Origin: Cytidiella melzeri
Taxonomy: Eukaryota > Basidiomycota > Agaricomycetes > Polyporales > Irpicaceae
DNA length: 40,845 nucleotides
Direction of reading: 5' to 3'
NCBI GenBank assembly: GCA_022592445.1
Contig: JABYQR010000385.1
Span: 1-40,845 of the forward strand
Of this stretch, positions 1 to 11,926 are shown in pieces. Position 1 is the first letter of the stretch. Each line of letters opens with the position of its first letter. The notes below the pieces were generated by a model. That model searched no databases and was not told the DNA's origin. It saw only the letters and a program-made list of their open reading frames with translations. Made by a program: the position numbers and the translations under genes.

Positions 1-10
1 CCTCCTGTCT

Positions 11-530
11 CTGATGCGCTGATGCGCTCCTTTCCTTATCTGTGTATCACATGATAGAACTCTCTGGAACCTTGTGGAACTTGCTGGAACTATGATGTCA
101 TAGTATAGAACATTCCATTAGACGATGTCATAGTTCTTAGAACCTTCAGGAAAAGTCTAGCCTTGTCTTAGAACAAGCTAGAACAAGTCTAGCCTTGGAG
201 CTGGGTCATGGGGTCAGGTCATGGGGACAATTGCTATTGGTTGATTATTGAAGTGGCACCACTAGGGCATAGGGCATGCTTAGTAAGGTAGATTACTTCG
301 CTTACTCATGTAGGTATTAGGGGTCTTAGGGTAGTACCTGGGGTCCTCCCCTTCATGTATATATAGAGGCACTCCTGAGGGCATATCCCCTCAGTCTTAT
401 CCACTCTGTTGAACCAGGACTACTCAGTACCCACCAGTACTTCGCTCACCACCACTCTTACTCTCTATCTCACCACATCCCCCTCAAGTTAACCAACTTA
501 TCTGGTGAGTGTAGCATTACTGTTACACGG
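11..530 (+). mobile_element. Relic LTR core of the gypsy family (solo or truncated)
   Basis: This segment matches, in opposite orientation, the central part (about 37118-37575) of the complete gypsy LTR at 36981-37765. It keeps the LTR's TATA-like promoter (tatatata near 358-367) and the pyrimidine-rich leader after it. The terminal inverted parts of the complete LTR are missing, and no coding sequence flanks it on this side. It is either a truncated solo LTR cut by the window edge or an independently inserted core. I found no convincing target duplication, so the outer limits are approximate. Confidence 0.75.
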
Positions 531-802
531 TGCGCACATTCTTGCCGCCGCCGAGCCTCTGGTTCCCCTCCATTGCATCCCTACACTGTGCTATCTTGCT
601 GCCACTTGAACATCCTTGGTTCTCCACGTACATTGCTTCATAACAGGCCAACACGCTCGTGAGTGCATCTGTCTTACAATTGACTGTCTCTGATCTGCCC
701 AAGGAGCATTTGCACAGCTAAAAAGGCCTCCGACGCGCAACACCTCCTGGACCATGTCGACGGCCTGAGCTCAAATCCTCGAGATATCATTCGTCAATCC
801 GC
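531..802 (+). other. Region upstream of the Plavaka gene, no gene seen
   Basis: This stretch lies between the LTR relic and the first recognisable Plavaka codons. It is pyrimidine-rich with scattered short GT..AG stretches that could be a spliced leader. An ATG at 754 is followed almost at once by a stop and is out of frame with the zinc finger at 803. I see no inverted-repeat terminus that would mark the left end of the Plavaka element. Confidence 0.4.
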
Positions 803-3731
803 AGGACGTGTGAGTACTGCCAGAAGGAGTGGGATAGCAAGGGGTACACACAACATGTGACTGCATGTCAGAAGAAGGCAGAATTGGCTGCCAGGTTTCA
901 GCAATCAAAGGTAGAGGCAGAAATCCAAGACGGACTGAGACGCCATAAGAAACGTGGTGAGTGCGCGTATTTTCTATGCACCGCACCTCGAACGCAGGCT
1001 CAGATCTGAGCTATGTTTACAGTTCGCGCGCAGCTTGCATCGGGATCCGTGCCTCATAACAAGCAGCCACAGATGTCATACAGTAACTCGTTCGACTCTT
1101 CAAGGGTGTCGTATTATGACTGACCCTTGCACTATAAGATCCCGCAGATGTCCCTTTGAACAGTGATGCTGTGAATCCTCTTGATCACGGTGATTTTTTG
1201 CCATTCAAAGCGGGCCGTACAGACTTTTGTCTTTGTTTTGTAATCCTCTCATCTCTAATAACTTGTGAATTACCAGAATCCGCTGCACAGCTTGGTCACT
1301 GTGACTGGCCGTTGAACGATCCCTCCCAATTTCCCTCTTCATCTGTCAATGGCAACGTGCAGTCCCCTTCCCCCAATTCACAAGCCTCTGCTGAAGTGCA
1401 GGTTCCCTTGGCTGAGATACAACACCCCTTAGACTCTATCAACACACACCGTCAACCCTCCATCGACATGCTTCCTCCTCCCATCTCACCCAATGATCAG
1501 CCACAACACCCCTCTATCGACGACATCAAAGTTGAGTACCACGCCAATGCTCAGCGACCAACTGTCGTTTTTGCCTTCGAGGACTTCTGCGAGGAACGCC
1601 TGCAACCAGATCCTTCTGTGCTCAATGACAAGCCATGGCATCCATTCAACTCCCGAGAAGATTTTGAGTTTGCAAAACTTGTTCACAAAGCACGAATGAG
1701 TCAAAATATGATTAATTGACTGCTCAAACTCATGCAGAAGGTTAACTCTGGTCAATCTGGACTAACATTCAGCACTTATGCAGATGTGCGCCAAGCATGG
1801 GAAAAGGCATCATTGTTCTACCCTATGGTAAGCCCAGTGCTGATGGTCTACAAGATGTGCCTGATTCTCACCTGCCTTATACTGCAGTTCACAAAGTCAA
1901 CAGTATCAGCGGAATACAAAAAGGTCAACTATGAGTTTGATTTGCATCACCGATCTCTATGGGATTGGATTGTTAGCCAGGTTCAAGATCCAAAACTCGC
2001 TTCGTCTTTCCACTGGGATGCACAGCGTCAGTACAAGTACGATGGAACAAGATGGGTCCGATTCTATGAGCAGCCATGGACAGGAGACATGTTCTGGGAT
2101 GTTCAGGTAAATTGACAAACAACTTTAGTAACTGATTGAAGCATTGATGTGACATAAATGTGAAGTCAGATATCTTATCAACTGACACTGAAGGAAAACC
2201 TCTTGGTATTATTCTATGGGCTGACAAAACAAAGCTGTAAACCTTTGGGACTCAGAAGGGTCATCCCATTGTTGCACGCATAGCCAATTTGGATGAAAAA
2301 GTTCGGAATGGCATAGGTGTAGGAGGTGGACGGATTGTTGGCCTCGTTCCAGTGGTACATTTCTTTTGCTTGCTGAACTCTACAGCACCTTGAATGTATG
2401 TCACAGATTGAAGATGACGCTCAAGAGAAGTCAAAAAAGCCCTACATTGACTGGAAGAATGCAATCTACCACGATGCTTTCAGGGTCCTACTTGAGCAGG
2501 TTGCTCAACATTCAAGAACAGGTTATCGAGTTAGATGTGGGGACTCTTGTCTCCGCACCTTGTACCCATTCATCCACATAATTTCTGCAGACTACGAGGA
2601 ACAGTAAGTATTCATTCTCTTATCATCCAGGCTGTATACCAACCTTTGCTGCTGTGCTCCAGATGCTATTTTGCACTTATCCGAGGTCTGCATGGTAACC
2701 GACCCTGCCCAATCTGCCTAGTACCCAAAGGAGAGCTTTTGGATCTGTCTTCCAGACACCCAGAACGTAGTGAGGAGCATGTACAAGAGCTAGTGGAGAG
2801 AAAGGAAGGGAAGGGAGCAAAGGAAGATAGTTTGAAGCTTCTTGGTTTGCGGGCTGTGAAGGTAAGCATATCAAAGTGTATGCATCATTTGAATTCATTG
2901 ACAAACATACCTGCAGAACGCTTTCTGGCCAGTGCTACGTACCAACATATTCAAGTCTTTATCTTTTGATCATCTTCACGCATATCTACTTGGCCTATTC
3001 CTGCATCTTTTGCGGCCCCTCAAGACTATCATTGCTGATTTAGGCCGAAAGGCACAGACTTTTGTTGACCAAAGGTGGGTTGTATATCTCCTCAGCTCAT
3101 GGGTCTGCTGGTTCTGAATGGGATATGTAGCCTCAATGCAGTACCTTCATGGTCCGGACTTACACACTTCTCTTCCCTTACCCATCTTGATCTCAATGAC
3201 GGAAGTAAGTGGGCAGCACTTTCAAAGGTATGGTAACGTTTCAGACTACTTGAAATCAACAACTAACAGTGTTCTTCATTTTATTGCAAGTAGATTTTCA
3301 TTCAGTGTTGCTTCAGTATCATTCCTGAGCATTCTAGCGGATTTGAGCTACTCAAAGCAATCCAAAAATACCTTGAATGTGATATGTATGTTTCATTTCA
3401 TGTCCATACAGATGATACACTGGAGGACTATGACAAGACCATACAGCAATTTGGGCAGCAACTAGTGGTAAGCATTGTTTAGGAAGAGTTAAGCTATCAG
3501 CTGCTAAATACTTAAACCTGCTCAGACATACAGAGAGGCATGTGGGGATAACGATGACGGGAAGGATTGGGATAGCATCATCAAGGTTCACACGCATCTT
3601 CACGCCACACGAGACATACACCTGAAAGGCACCATGATCAATATGGATACCAAGACCTCTGAAAGACTCAACACCCCTCTCCGTAAGGCATACCTCATGC
3701 AGACAAACTTCAAGAACATAGAAGGACAGGT
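803..3731 (+). pseudogene. Plavaka-type transposase, 5' part, decayed and split
   Basis: Plavaka transposases are DDE-type enzymes of fungal cut-and-paste elements. The N-terminus (803-955) encodes a zinc finger of CEYC...HVTAC type. Exons at about 1520-2115 carry the family's WHPF...DF block and the WDA...W.RFYEQPWTGDMFW block. ILWADKTKL near 2211-2240 matches the SDKTxL motif; a CPICLVPKGELLDL segment lies near 2700-2750. The last exon before the break ends in NFKNIEGQ at 3729. Lesions include TGA in IN*LLKLM (about 1717), TAA after ADKTKL (about 2238) and no in-frame start. Intron-like gaps separate the exons. The KDZ element at 3732 interrupts the gene, which resumes at 12842. The identification rests on motif recognition; the broken state is directly visible. 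Confidence 0.8.
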
Positions 3732-4400
3732 CACCTGGACCTCCCCCATATCAAACCATATAGGCCTGTCAAGCGCGGTCATTCGTCAGGCTTACACGCC
3801 AGTCTCCGCTAATCGGCGCATACTAGCTAATAGCTCCCCCATTATGTAGACATTACCTTATAGAGTAAAGACCAGCGGCAAAAAAATATGAGCATTTTAC
3901 GAGTTTTTGCAGGTCCTGCGACACGTGCTGACATATCCGCATCCGGTGTGATGACGTGCGACCGTTCTAGAACCTGACTTCTCCCATCAATGCTGAGTAT
4001 CCCCTGTCAACTATCCATCACCTTCGACGCTCCCATCAATACTGAGTACTCCCATCAATACTGAGTGCCCCTCCGCTGTCCTTGACATTCCCGCCGCCCT
4101 CCCGCCGCCCTCCTTCCTCAGGCGCTCCCCTGTCAACTGCGCCGTCCCCACATCAATACCTGTTCCCTGCCTTCTGTCTGATGCCCCCTGTCAAACACGC
4201 TATCCCTGTCCATTTTGCCTTCTCGCCTTCTATTTGGCGCCGCCTGTCATCGCTCCAGTCCCTCCATCAGCGTTGTCATCCCCGCTGCCCTCCCGCCGTC
4301 CTGTCATCCCCGCTGCCCTCCCGCCGTCCTGTCATCCTGTGGCACTCCCCTGTCAGCCATGTTGTCCCCCTCTGTTGTTGCTCTCTGGCCGCCGCCCTCC
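3732..4400 (+). repeat. Left terminal inverted repeat of the KDZ element
   Basis: This is the reverse complement of 12205-12841, nearly base for base. It contains many copies of a short CTGTCA(A/T) motif and three copies of a CCCATCAATACTGAGT-like unit around 3985-4070. It also has one extra copy, relative to the right TIR, of a pyrimidine-rich ~28-bp unit near 4290-4330. The inner limit is approximate; homology fades into G-poor CCCTCCCGCC tracts. Translations of this tract are low-complexity and not genes. Confidence 0.9.
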
Positions 4401-4827
4401 CGCCCTCCCGCCACCCTCCCACCCTCCCAACTTTCTCATCCACTCCCTTGTGAACCATCGGTTTCTTACCACCTCCCGCCCCCTAACAAGCTCGCTGTCA
4501 GTCGCACTTTCAAATTACACCTTACCGCAAGATCTTCGGTGAAGCCAAGGTGGCATCCACTGCGCCGCCTTCTTTCTTGTGTAGAATAGTAATTATTGAT
4601 TATCATGTGTAGACCTAGTTATCATTGAATATCAGGCACTCAGCAGGCACGGCGCACTCTGTATACGTGACTCATGATGGATGACTCGTGACGCATCCCA
4701 TTTCAAGTACTTACACCTAATCTCTGAGCGCCACAAAGGTCCAGCTCGGCACATGTCCCTGACAGCTTAGATAGACGCAATATGATTTCACTATCTACAA
4801 ACAGTAATGAGGCAGCGCGTAGATGTA
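4401..4827. other. Subterminal spacer of the KDZ element, no gene seen
   Basis: This lies between the left TIR and the stop codon of the leftmost cargo gene. It probably holds that gene's 3' UTR and polyadenylation region on the minus strand. No reading frame here resembles a protein. Confidence 0.5.
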
Positions 4828-6510
4828 TTAGTTGGAGGCCGAGGGCCCAATCTCAGCCTGCGTGGGTCCCTTAGTCTTCGGGCCTCTTTTCTTGCCCTTG
4901 TCTGAACGCTGCTTCCTGGGCTTTCGGGTGACGAGAGAAACACCACTGACCGCGAAGACACCAGTCTGCGGTGTTGCGACTGGCTGCGGCGTGGCGATCG
5001 GCGATGCATGCGGATCCGAGGTCGCTGGCATAAGCGTAGTGGACGAGCCTGCAGCCATCGCCGATGAAGTGCCGGGCGACAGTTCAGATGCATCTGTGGG
5101 CGTGCCAGAGGAGGAGTCGGCCATGGTGCCTTGGTCTGCCACTGGAGGTGATGTCTGAGGGACGATAGTGGCAGCGACTCGAGCATCGAAGCGCTGCTGC
5201 TCCCAGGTCTCAGCCTCGCTCTGGGAAAGGCTGCGGAAATGAGTTGAGCCTGATGACCATGCATTGTACAAGGTCTGCAGCTCGAGCCGTGAGCCAATTG
5301 AGCCTGGGGCAACAAAGTGGGGCAGAGGCCAGTTAACAACGACAACGCCGAACTTCTCCGTGATGTGCGCGTCGAAATTCGTGTAGAACATCTTTGATAC
5401 AGAGCGCGGAGCGACGGCCTCATCTGCAGAAGCGATTGCATTGTTAGCGTGCTTTCGCCGTTATCCTTCAGCGGCGACTGGCGACTCACGCAGCTTCTCG
5501 GTAATGAGCTTGCTAGTCTTGCTTTTCAATGCCATGAGCTCGGTCTCGTATGTTTTAGCAGTCCCTAAGTTGCACACCTCGAATCAATGCCCAGTACTAC
5601 AATCGGAAGTGTGCTTACCTTGAATACCACTGAGACAGTAACATTCGAACTTGACCGCGTAATCCGAGATCGACATTTTGTTGGTCAGCTGGAAGAACTC
5701 GTCGACGACATCTCCACTTGTCCAGACTTGGGGACAGCTGACGGCTTGTGCGTCCGAGCGAACGCCAAGCAGGAGCATCTCGAGCCCCGTACGATTATGA
5801 AGAAACTCCAACTGTGGGAGCGCGTTAGCCGTGCAATGCGCCCGTAGCTCTCAACGATGCTTACCTGGCTTTGCACGCTGGCCAACGATGCACGAGCGTC
5901 GTGGAAGGCGTTCAGCGCAACACTGTGCGCGGTGGTCTTCTTCATCTCCTTCAGTTCTGCAATTCGTACCAGCTCCTCGTCTGTTGCTGCAACCTGTTCT
6001 TCCTTCGACATAGCTTTCCAGATGTCGCAAATTTGCGGGGCGAAGTCATGGACTTTCGGTCGAGGAGCGTCGGGGGGAAGACCTATATCGAGGTGAGATG
6101 GAAGAGCTACCCTCGTCAACAAAATGATAAAAGCACACACCCTCATTTCTAGCCCTCGTCTCCTTCGATAGGAACGCGTTCCACCGGCTTGTTTGGCGAG
6201 TATTCTTCTTCTTGCTCGACTGCTGGAGCAGTCTCTCGTACCAATACTTGACGCTGTTGGTGCCGAGATCCCCATGCAGTGCCTCTGCCAGCTTCCACAC
6301 CTCAGACAAAGCGTTGTCAAGCTTTTGATTCACGCTGGCATTTTTTTCCTTGCGCTGTTGAGAGCGGGCTGCTTTTTCTGCTGGTGTAAGGGACTTCTGG
6401 GTCTTCTTTTTTTTGATGCGGTAGCGCCATGGGATGCGCGACTTCGTCTTGGGCACCGCTCGGTTGCTGCTAAGATAGCGCTGCGCCGCCTTGGAGACTA
6501 TGACGACCAT
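4828..6510 (-). CDS. KDZ cargo gene: HMG-box-like, Ser/Thr-rich, basic-tailed protein
   Basis: I predict five exons: 6510-6141, 6082-5865, 5811-5619, 5564-5490 and 5423-4828. They join in frame to 483 aa with consensus GT-AG introns of about 53-66 bp. An in-frame ATG at 6585 would add 25 aa. The N-terminus is lysine-rich (RIKKKKTQKS). Residues about 110-165 have an HMG-box-like pattern (RWNAFLSKE, then PRPKVHDFAPQI, then DIWKAMSKEEQ). A conserved middle includes FHDARASL, LHNRTGLEMLLLGVR and MFYTNFDAHITEKFGVVVVNW. The C-terminus is Ser/Thr/Pro-rich and ends in a basic KGKKRGPKTKG tail, suggesting nuclear localisation and DNA or chromatin binding. Similar proteins recur in Agaricomycetes, but I know of no tested function. 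It sits downstream of the second cargo gene on the same strand, inside the transposon. Confidence 0.75.
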
Positions 6511-6698
6511 CGTACCGAGCTCGCTGAGGAGGGAGCAGGAGCGGCGGAGGGATCTTTTGCAAGTGTAGCGCGTATCCTTCAACAATTTTCAACAATGTCA
6601 CGTTTTTATTTTGATAGCGAGCCTTATACTGCGGACATCAAGCAAACGTTCAAACTACATGTGAAAGAGGCAATTACCACTGCATATTCGTGAAGTAA

Positions 6699-8193
6699 TC
6701 AGGGCCTCGCGAAGTTCCGGACGCGGGACGCCCGATTGACAGGGAGTTCAATCAGCGGCCAGAGCCACTTCGCCTCCTGCATGGAGATGACATTGGCGAG
6801 TGTGCGGGCAAACTGATCCCTGCTGGTTGCTTGCGCGTAGGCGGTGTAGACATTGAGGATGTAGTCGTTGGGGAGACCATGCCGATCGAAGTACTCGTCG
6901 AGCATGTCGCCGAGAGAAGGGACAATCTCGCGTACAAAGGGCGGCGGGCTGACCAGAGACAAGAGGATCTGCCCGCGAGCATCGCGAATGTTAAGAAAAA
7001 TGGGAGGGGGGGTCTCCGAGTCTGCAGGAGCTACAGGCTATATTAGTTGTAATCAGAGAGACGGTTTCAATTTCAAGCTTACCATGCCGTGAAACTCCAG
7101 CAGCTCGACTGGCACCGCCTGCATCTCCCGAGTCTCTTGCGTTGTTAGCGACACCAGGTCCTCTGCTGCCTGAGCCCGACTTTGCCTTACCTTTCCTTTT
7201 CTTGTTCCTAGCTGTCTCTCTAGCAGAAGCCTCAGGGCGATCGTGCTCAAAGTCAGAGTCGACAGCGACGGCCGATGGGGACGAGGTAGCAGTGCGCCTC
7301 GACTTGTGGGACGTTGACGAGGGCTTTGGGGGATGCCTCTGAGCTTCTGGAGAGCTGTCACGTAAGTGGTCGAGTCGCGGATACAGTCCGGACGTAGGGC
7401 AGGCGAATGCCTCGTGGCTCCTCGCTGGACGCGCCGGTGTTGAGGCTGTCGAGGCTGTTTGGCTTGAGGGAGCTGGATTTTGAGGCTGCGCCGTGCTTCG
7501 AGGTTGCGGTGGCCTTCGAGGTTGCGGATTGTCCAGCCCAATGGCATTCATGTTTGCATTGAGTACCTCCAGCTCTGCGGCTCTTTGTCGAGCACTCAGT
7601 AGGTCTTCGCCTCTCAAGAGCATATGCGAGAGTGTATCCAGCAAGTTTTGGCATGATACGAGCAACGGGTCCTCTTGCCCGTGGAAGAAATTGTACACAT
7701 CCTTCCTGCAAACAATAGTGAGCACGATAGAGAAGGTCTGATACGACATGTACATACCATTTCGTGCCGATACACTCACGTCCGCCGTTCCCCTGCAGCA
7801 CCGGGTAACATTTCCACGCATCTGTCAGTAGGGCTCGCAACGCTGAACGCTGCGAGAGCTGTACGAGAGCTTCAACCTGTTCGATGGCCGTGCAATTGCG
7901 GATCAAATGTAAAAACGGGGCGAGCGGTTCTAACCGCTGTATGTCGAAGTGGCTGGAACACACAAAGGCGATAGGAAGTCTTGGACATCCCTTTCCTACA
8001 TTGTACCGAGGCCAGCTATTATGATGAAAGACACGTGCAATGAATATGAGAACAAGGCTGCACCGTGAACGAGCACCACTTACTCTTGATAACTGTAAAT
8101 CCCATCCACATTTTCACTGCCCATCACCAGAATGTGAATGCTATGCCATGGAGTAGGACCGCCTATGGGCATACAAAGTTGGAATGGAGCCAT
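6699..8193 (-). CDS. KDZ cargo gene: 424-aa hypothetical protein, divergent from the transposase
   Basis: Five predicted exons (8193-8084, 8015-7758, 7705-7191, 7135-7083, 7037-6699) join in frame to 424 aa and end at the stop at 6699. Splice sites are consensus and the phases agree. The start is MAPFQLCMPIGGPTPW. The N-terminal ~140 residues look folded (DWPRYNVGKGCPRLPIAF, then a helical stretch to CIGTKW). A long Ser/Pro/Gln-rich middle with a basic ARNKKRKE patch follows. The C-terminal ~100 residues again look folded (FLNIRDARGQILLSLV ... LIELPVNRASRVRNFARP). I do not recognise a family. The gene is head-to-head with the transposase with 255 bp between start codons, so shared regulation is plausible. 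There are no stops or frameshifts. Confidence 0.7.
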
Positions 8194-8448
8194 TGAGGGA
8201 TTTGAGATGCGGGGAGGTTGTGGTTGTGAGAATTAAGTCGAGGATTGCAAGAGCGCGGGTGAGGACTGAAGCGTAAGTGAGTTGCAAGGTTGGCGATTAG
8301 ATTGCAATTGGCTTGCAGCACTCACCCGACTTGACCGCTCACTTCAACCTCCACTCGGCTCGAGCTCATCTGCGTCCACACAGCTCGTGCATCTTATTAA
8401 CATTCAGAAGTATACTTGATAGGTGATTGAGTGTTTGAATACTCACCA
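8194..8448. promoter_or_regulatory. Bidirectional promoter region between cargo gene and KDZ transposase
   Basis: These 255 bp separate two divergent start codons (8193 minus, 8449 plus), so both promoters and both 5' UTRs must lie here unless there are unseen leader exons. I see no clear TATA box. The inference rests on arrangement only. Confidence 0.5.
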
Positions 8449-11400
8449 ATGGCAAAGGCAAAAGCTTCGAAGCTGCGCAGTACTCGACAGGTGCACAAAA
8501 CCAAACTCGCGCGACCGGCACACTCACATATGCTTCATCCAGAGGCTCGTGGTGTCAGCCGGGCCATCAGTATGAGTTTAGGAGCGAATGCTGTTGTTGA
8601 GGAACGTCTGGAGACTGATGAGCGAATCCAGCAACAGATACAATGTGCGTACTTACCCAGCTTGTGCGAGCAACGCGACTGACGCGTTTCTCAGGTCTCA
8701 ACGAAACGTCTCGAAGTTTGATTTTTGAGGATATGTTCCATATGGATCATGAACCTGTGACTGTCGTTCTTCAAGCGAGAGAGAAGGCGGAGGCGGAATG
8801 GGAAGACGTGGATATGGAGGGTGAGGATCTTGGGGTGGGCGAGACATTCATACACGCAATCCAAGATATCAGTCGGTAAGCTGTTCAGTACAAGTGTGTT
8901 GCGCTCTTAATGGCCGAGCTAGAGTTGTTGTAGGTGGAGGCGTGGCGGGCAACGAAAGGGGAAAACATGGCGGCACCAACGTGTTCGCCAGCAGGAGGCG
9001 TGGGGGGGAGTGTTTGAGCCGCTGGTAAGGACGTACCTTGATTATACCCATGCTCCGGAGGCAGTAGGGGCAACTGCTGCCGAAGATAACATCGCGCAGC
9101 ATCAGGATCAGAACATACAGGTACCTCCGGAAAACCCTGTCATCGTGATGGCGGCTGAAACCCTTGTGTACACTGTGGACGTGATTTGCCTATTCTCTCG
9201 CACAACAGAGATCACGGTCACCCGCCTCCCCGACAGTCTTTCCCCCGCTCTCGACCTGATGCGACATGGGTACCTTGCAAAGACTCCTAGCCGACCGACC
9301 ATTGCCGTTTCTCTCAAGACCTTGGAACTCCTATATCGATTGCGCCAACGAAAAGCCTCGTACAGCGTGGAGGCCTTCACGAAGGTCTTGTGCGACTACT
9401 ACCAGGTATGTGAGCTACAATGTCAATCACGAGGTACTGAGTACATATTAGATGCCCTATCGCCGGCACTTACGAGAAGTCTTAGGAGATACTTTTGAAT
9501 TGTATCTCCGCATCATCCGGCATGTAGATAAACTTGTGCACGCCGCTCTCGGCTGGGACGGGCCAGACTGGAGGCCAAAGAATGCATGCCGCGCGTGCTG
9601 TTATGTAGTACGTGACAACCACTAACCTCAACTCCCCAACCTCACGTCTTCTTACAGCTCGATGATGAGCCCCCTCTCACTTTCAGTCGACTGTACGCGA
9701 TGGACGGTAACAACAGCCTCAAGCGAATGGCCACAACAACCGATCGCACGGCCGCGGACACTCGAGTTCTGGATGACAGTACGTACTTTCTCTCACGCCA
9801 GTTTGTTGATCAGTTCGCGAAGGAGGTGCAAGGGAGAGAAGCCAAGGGTCCAGCAGTGCGGAGGCGAGGCGACAACCACGAGGAAGATTCAGACGAGGAA
9901 GGCGAGGCTGAGGGCAGCAGTAAGGTGGTAGAGGGCGACCCAACGGATGGGCTACAGCAGTCTGAGAACAGTGCGGCCCCCGTGCACACGACTGATGGGT
10001 TGGGAGCGACCGACAGTGCCCACGAGCTGGACTCCAACCTTCGCAAGAAGCTGCTTGACCAGTGCGTTGATAACTGGAAAAGTGCTGCGAAGGAGGAGTC
10101 CAAACGGATGTGGTCTATCTTCGACGAGTCGGGGATATTCGCATCCGCTTGTCGCCACGGTCTCGTACTCTGGCTTATGGATATGGTCAAGTCAGGTGAA
10201 CTGTACGTCCTCTTTTTTCATTGAGTCCCGCAGCTGATGGCTACCTTCAGCGCAAAATACCCTCTCGCAACAGTGGCGAAGGTCTTGGAGAGTATCGGGC
10301 AAGATACTCTCGGAGGGTACGACATTGGATGCGCCTTCCTATCGACTGTCCAGCGCAGCTCGCTTGGCCCGGCTTTTCAGGAGAAGAACAGCCGCTTCTG
10401 TGTCTGCGCCTTCCATGGCTACAGCCACTGCCATACTTGCCAAATGCGGTTCCACCCCAACAACCTCACCGGCGCCGGCCTCGAGGACCTCGAAACAATG
10501 GAGCGAATCTTCAGCGCGTCGAACCAGCTCGCCTCGGTCACTCGCTACGCCTCCCCCTACCGACGACGCCTCTTCATTGAGGCATACTTCCGGCAATGGG
10601 ACGAGGACAAGAGCCTCAACACCGGCACATTCATCCTCAGCAATTACCGACAAGCTCTTGAGGTGATCGAGCACGACGGCGAAGTCCTTCGAGAGGCAAT
10701 GGAGTCTCTTGGGATCACCGAAGCCAGCATGGACGAATGGGAGCACGAGGAGCTTGGGTTCTTTGCACGTCTAGGTGACGAAGATGACTACGATGTCCAC
10801 GCCGTCGCCTATGTTGAGCTACTGCAGGAGCTTCAGGACTTGGAGTCGAAGAGAGCGCAAGTGAACGCACGTTTCCTACAGTACACGCCTTCCGTTGCCA
10901 GCTCCGGTTCAGCTAACTACTGCAAGGAGCTCGCCTCTACCAGACGCCTCGAGACCGATCGACGCCACGCGATGGAACGATATGAGCGCATCAGTCACGA
11001 CGTGTGCGCACTCGAAGTTGAGATGGGATTGACCGTGCGCTGGACTCCCTATACCGAGCAATACAAGGCAACTCTCAAGTACATCAAGGACCGCAAGTAC
11101 CATCGAGCCCTCAATAAGCTGCAGAAGCTGGCCACGCAGCGATTGTTCGAGCTGCACAAGCTCAACGTCGCTCAAACAGGTGAGCATGGTCCTGTCTTTC
11201 TTACACTTTCTCTTGCACGCCGCAGGTTACAAGATGAGGACTCACATAGCAAAGTCCCTTCAAACACGATGCAAAACCATCCAACGTGCTGTCAAGGCGT
11301 ACAACGCCGCCGCCGCCATGCTCGATCCCCCTCGCCCTGCTCTCAACTGGTCAAACGTAGCCGGCTTCAATTTCCTTGAGGAGTTCTCTCTCCTACAAGA

Positions 11401-11926
11401 CACTCACAACGACATACGCAGCAAGGAGTGGAGCAAGCCTGCGATCCGCGAAGCCATGAAACTTCGACATCGCCTGGCTCGAGCTCGAGAAGAGGTTGCC
11501 CGCCTCAACGTCGAGGTTCGCCGTTTGCACACGGCTATCCGTGATGAATCGCAACTATTCGACAACACACTCAGACGCCTCGATCTCAGCAAGGACCCTA
11601 TCTTTGGCGCGACCGCCGACTTCGTTGCACGACGCAAGAAGATCAATAACCATCTCCTGCGGCGAATAGACCAGGTGTATGCACTAAAAGGCTTCACCGG
11701 TGTGAAGGTCCCCGGAACGCGACTGGGAGGTGCTATGCAACCACCAGCGGGTGAGCATTTCGACGGGCTGCTGGTAATGCGTGAGCTTCCCGATGAACCG
11801 CTTGTACCCACGAAGGTTGGCGAGGACGACGACGACGGCGATGAGCTGGATACCTTCGACGCTGACGACGACGAGCAGGCCTCCATTGATAGCCTTATAC
11901 AATTTGTATCTGAATTAGCACTTTGA
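8449..11926 (+). CDS. KDZ transposase with CxC1-like cysteine-cluster region
   Basis: Seven exons (8449-8644, 8695-8875, 8934-9405, 9452-9607, 9658-10202, 10251-11179, 11226-11926) join in frame to 1,059 aa with no lesion. ATG 8449 is the first in-frame methionine; the frame is open a little upstream without an ATG. A basic Arg/Gln-rich stretch near residue 130 precedes a CxC1-type block (LPDSLSPALDLMRHGYL ... SLKTLELLYRLRQRK) whose cysteines appear as CRACCYVLDDEP. The KDZ catalytic core follows: YAMDGNNSLKRM, then KYPLATVAKVL, GYDIGCAF, CAFHGYSHCHTCQ, GLEDLETMERIFSASN and RYASPYRRR. Putative acidic residues are the Asp of DGN, the Asp of YDIG and a Glu in GLEDLETMER, all present. The C-terminal third is coiled-coil and ends in an Asp/Glu-rich tail. 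It should act on the TIRs of its own element. Confidence 0.9.

Noticed and set aside
4082..4589. Long Pro/Ser-rich open frames within the left KDZ TIR and their mirror at 12120-12491
   Set aside because: They are translations of CCCTCCCGCC-type repeats in non-coding terminal inverted repeats, with no start context, splice support or domain.
8449..11926. TET/JBP dioxygenase as KDZ cargo
   Set aside because: Such genes are known partners of KDZ elements, but neither cargo protein shows an HxD...H iron-binding motif in a dioxygenase context.
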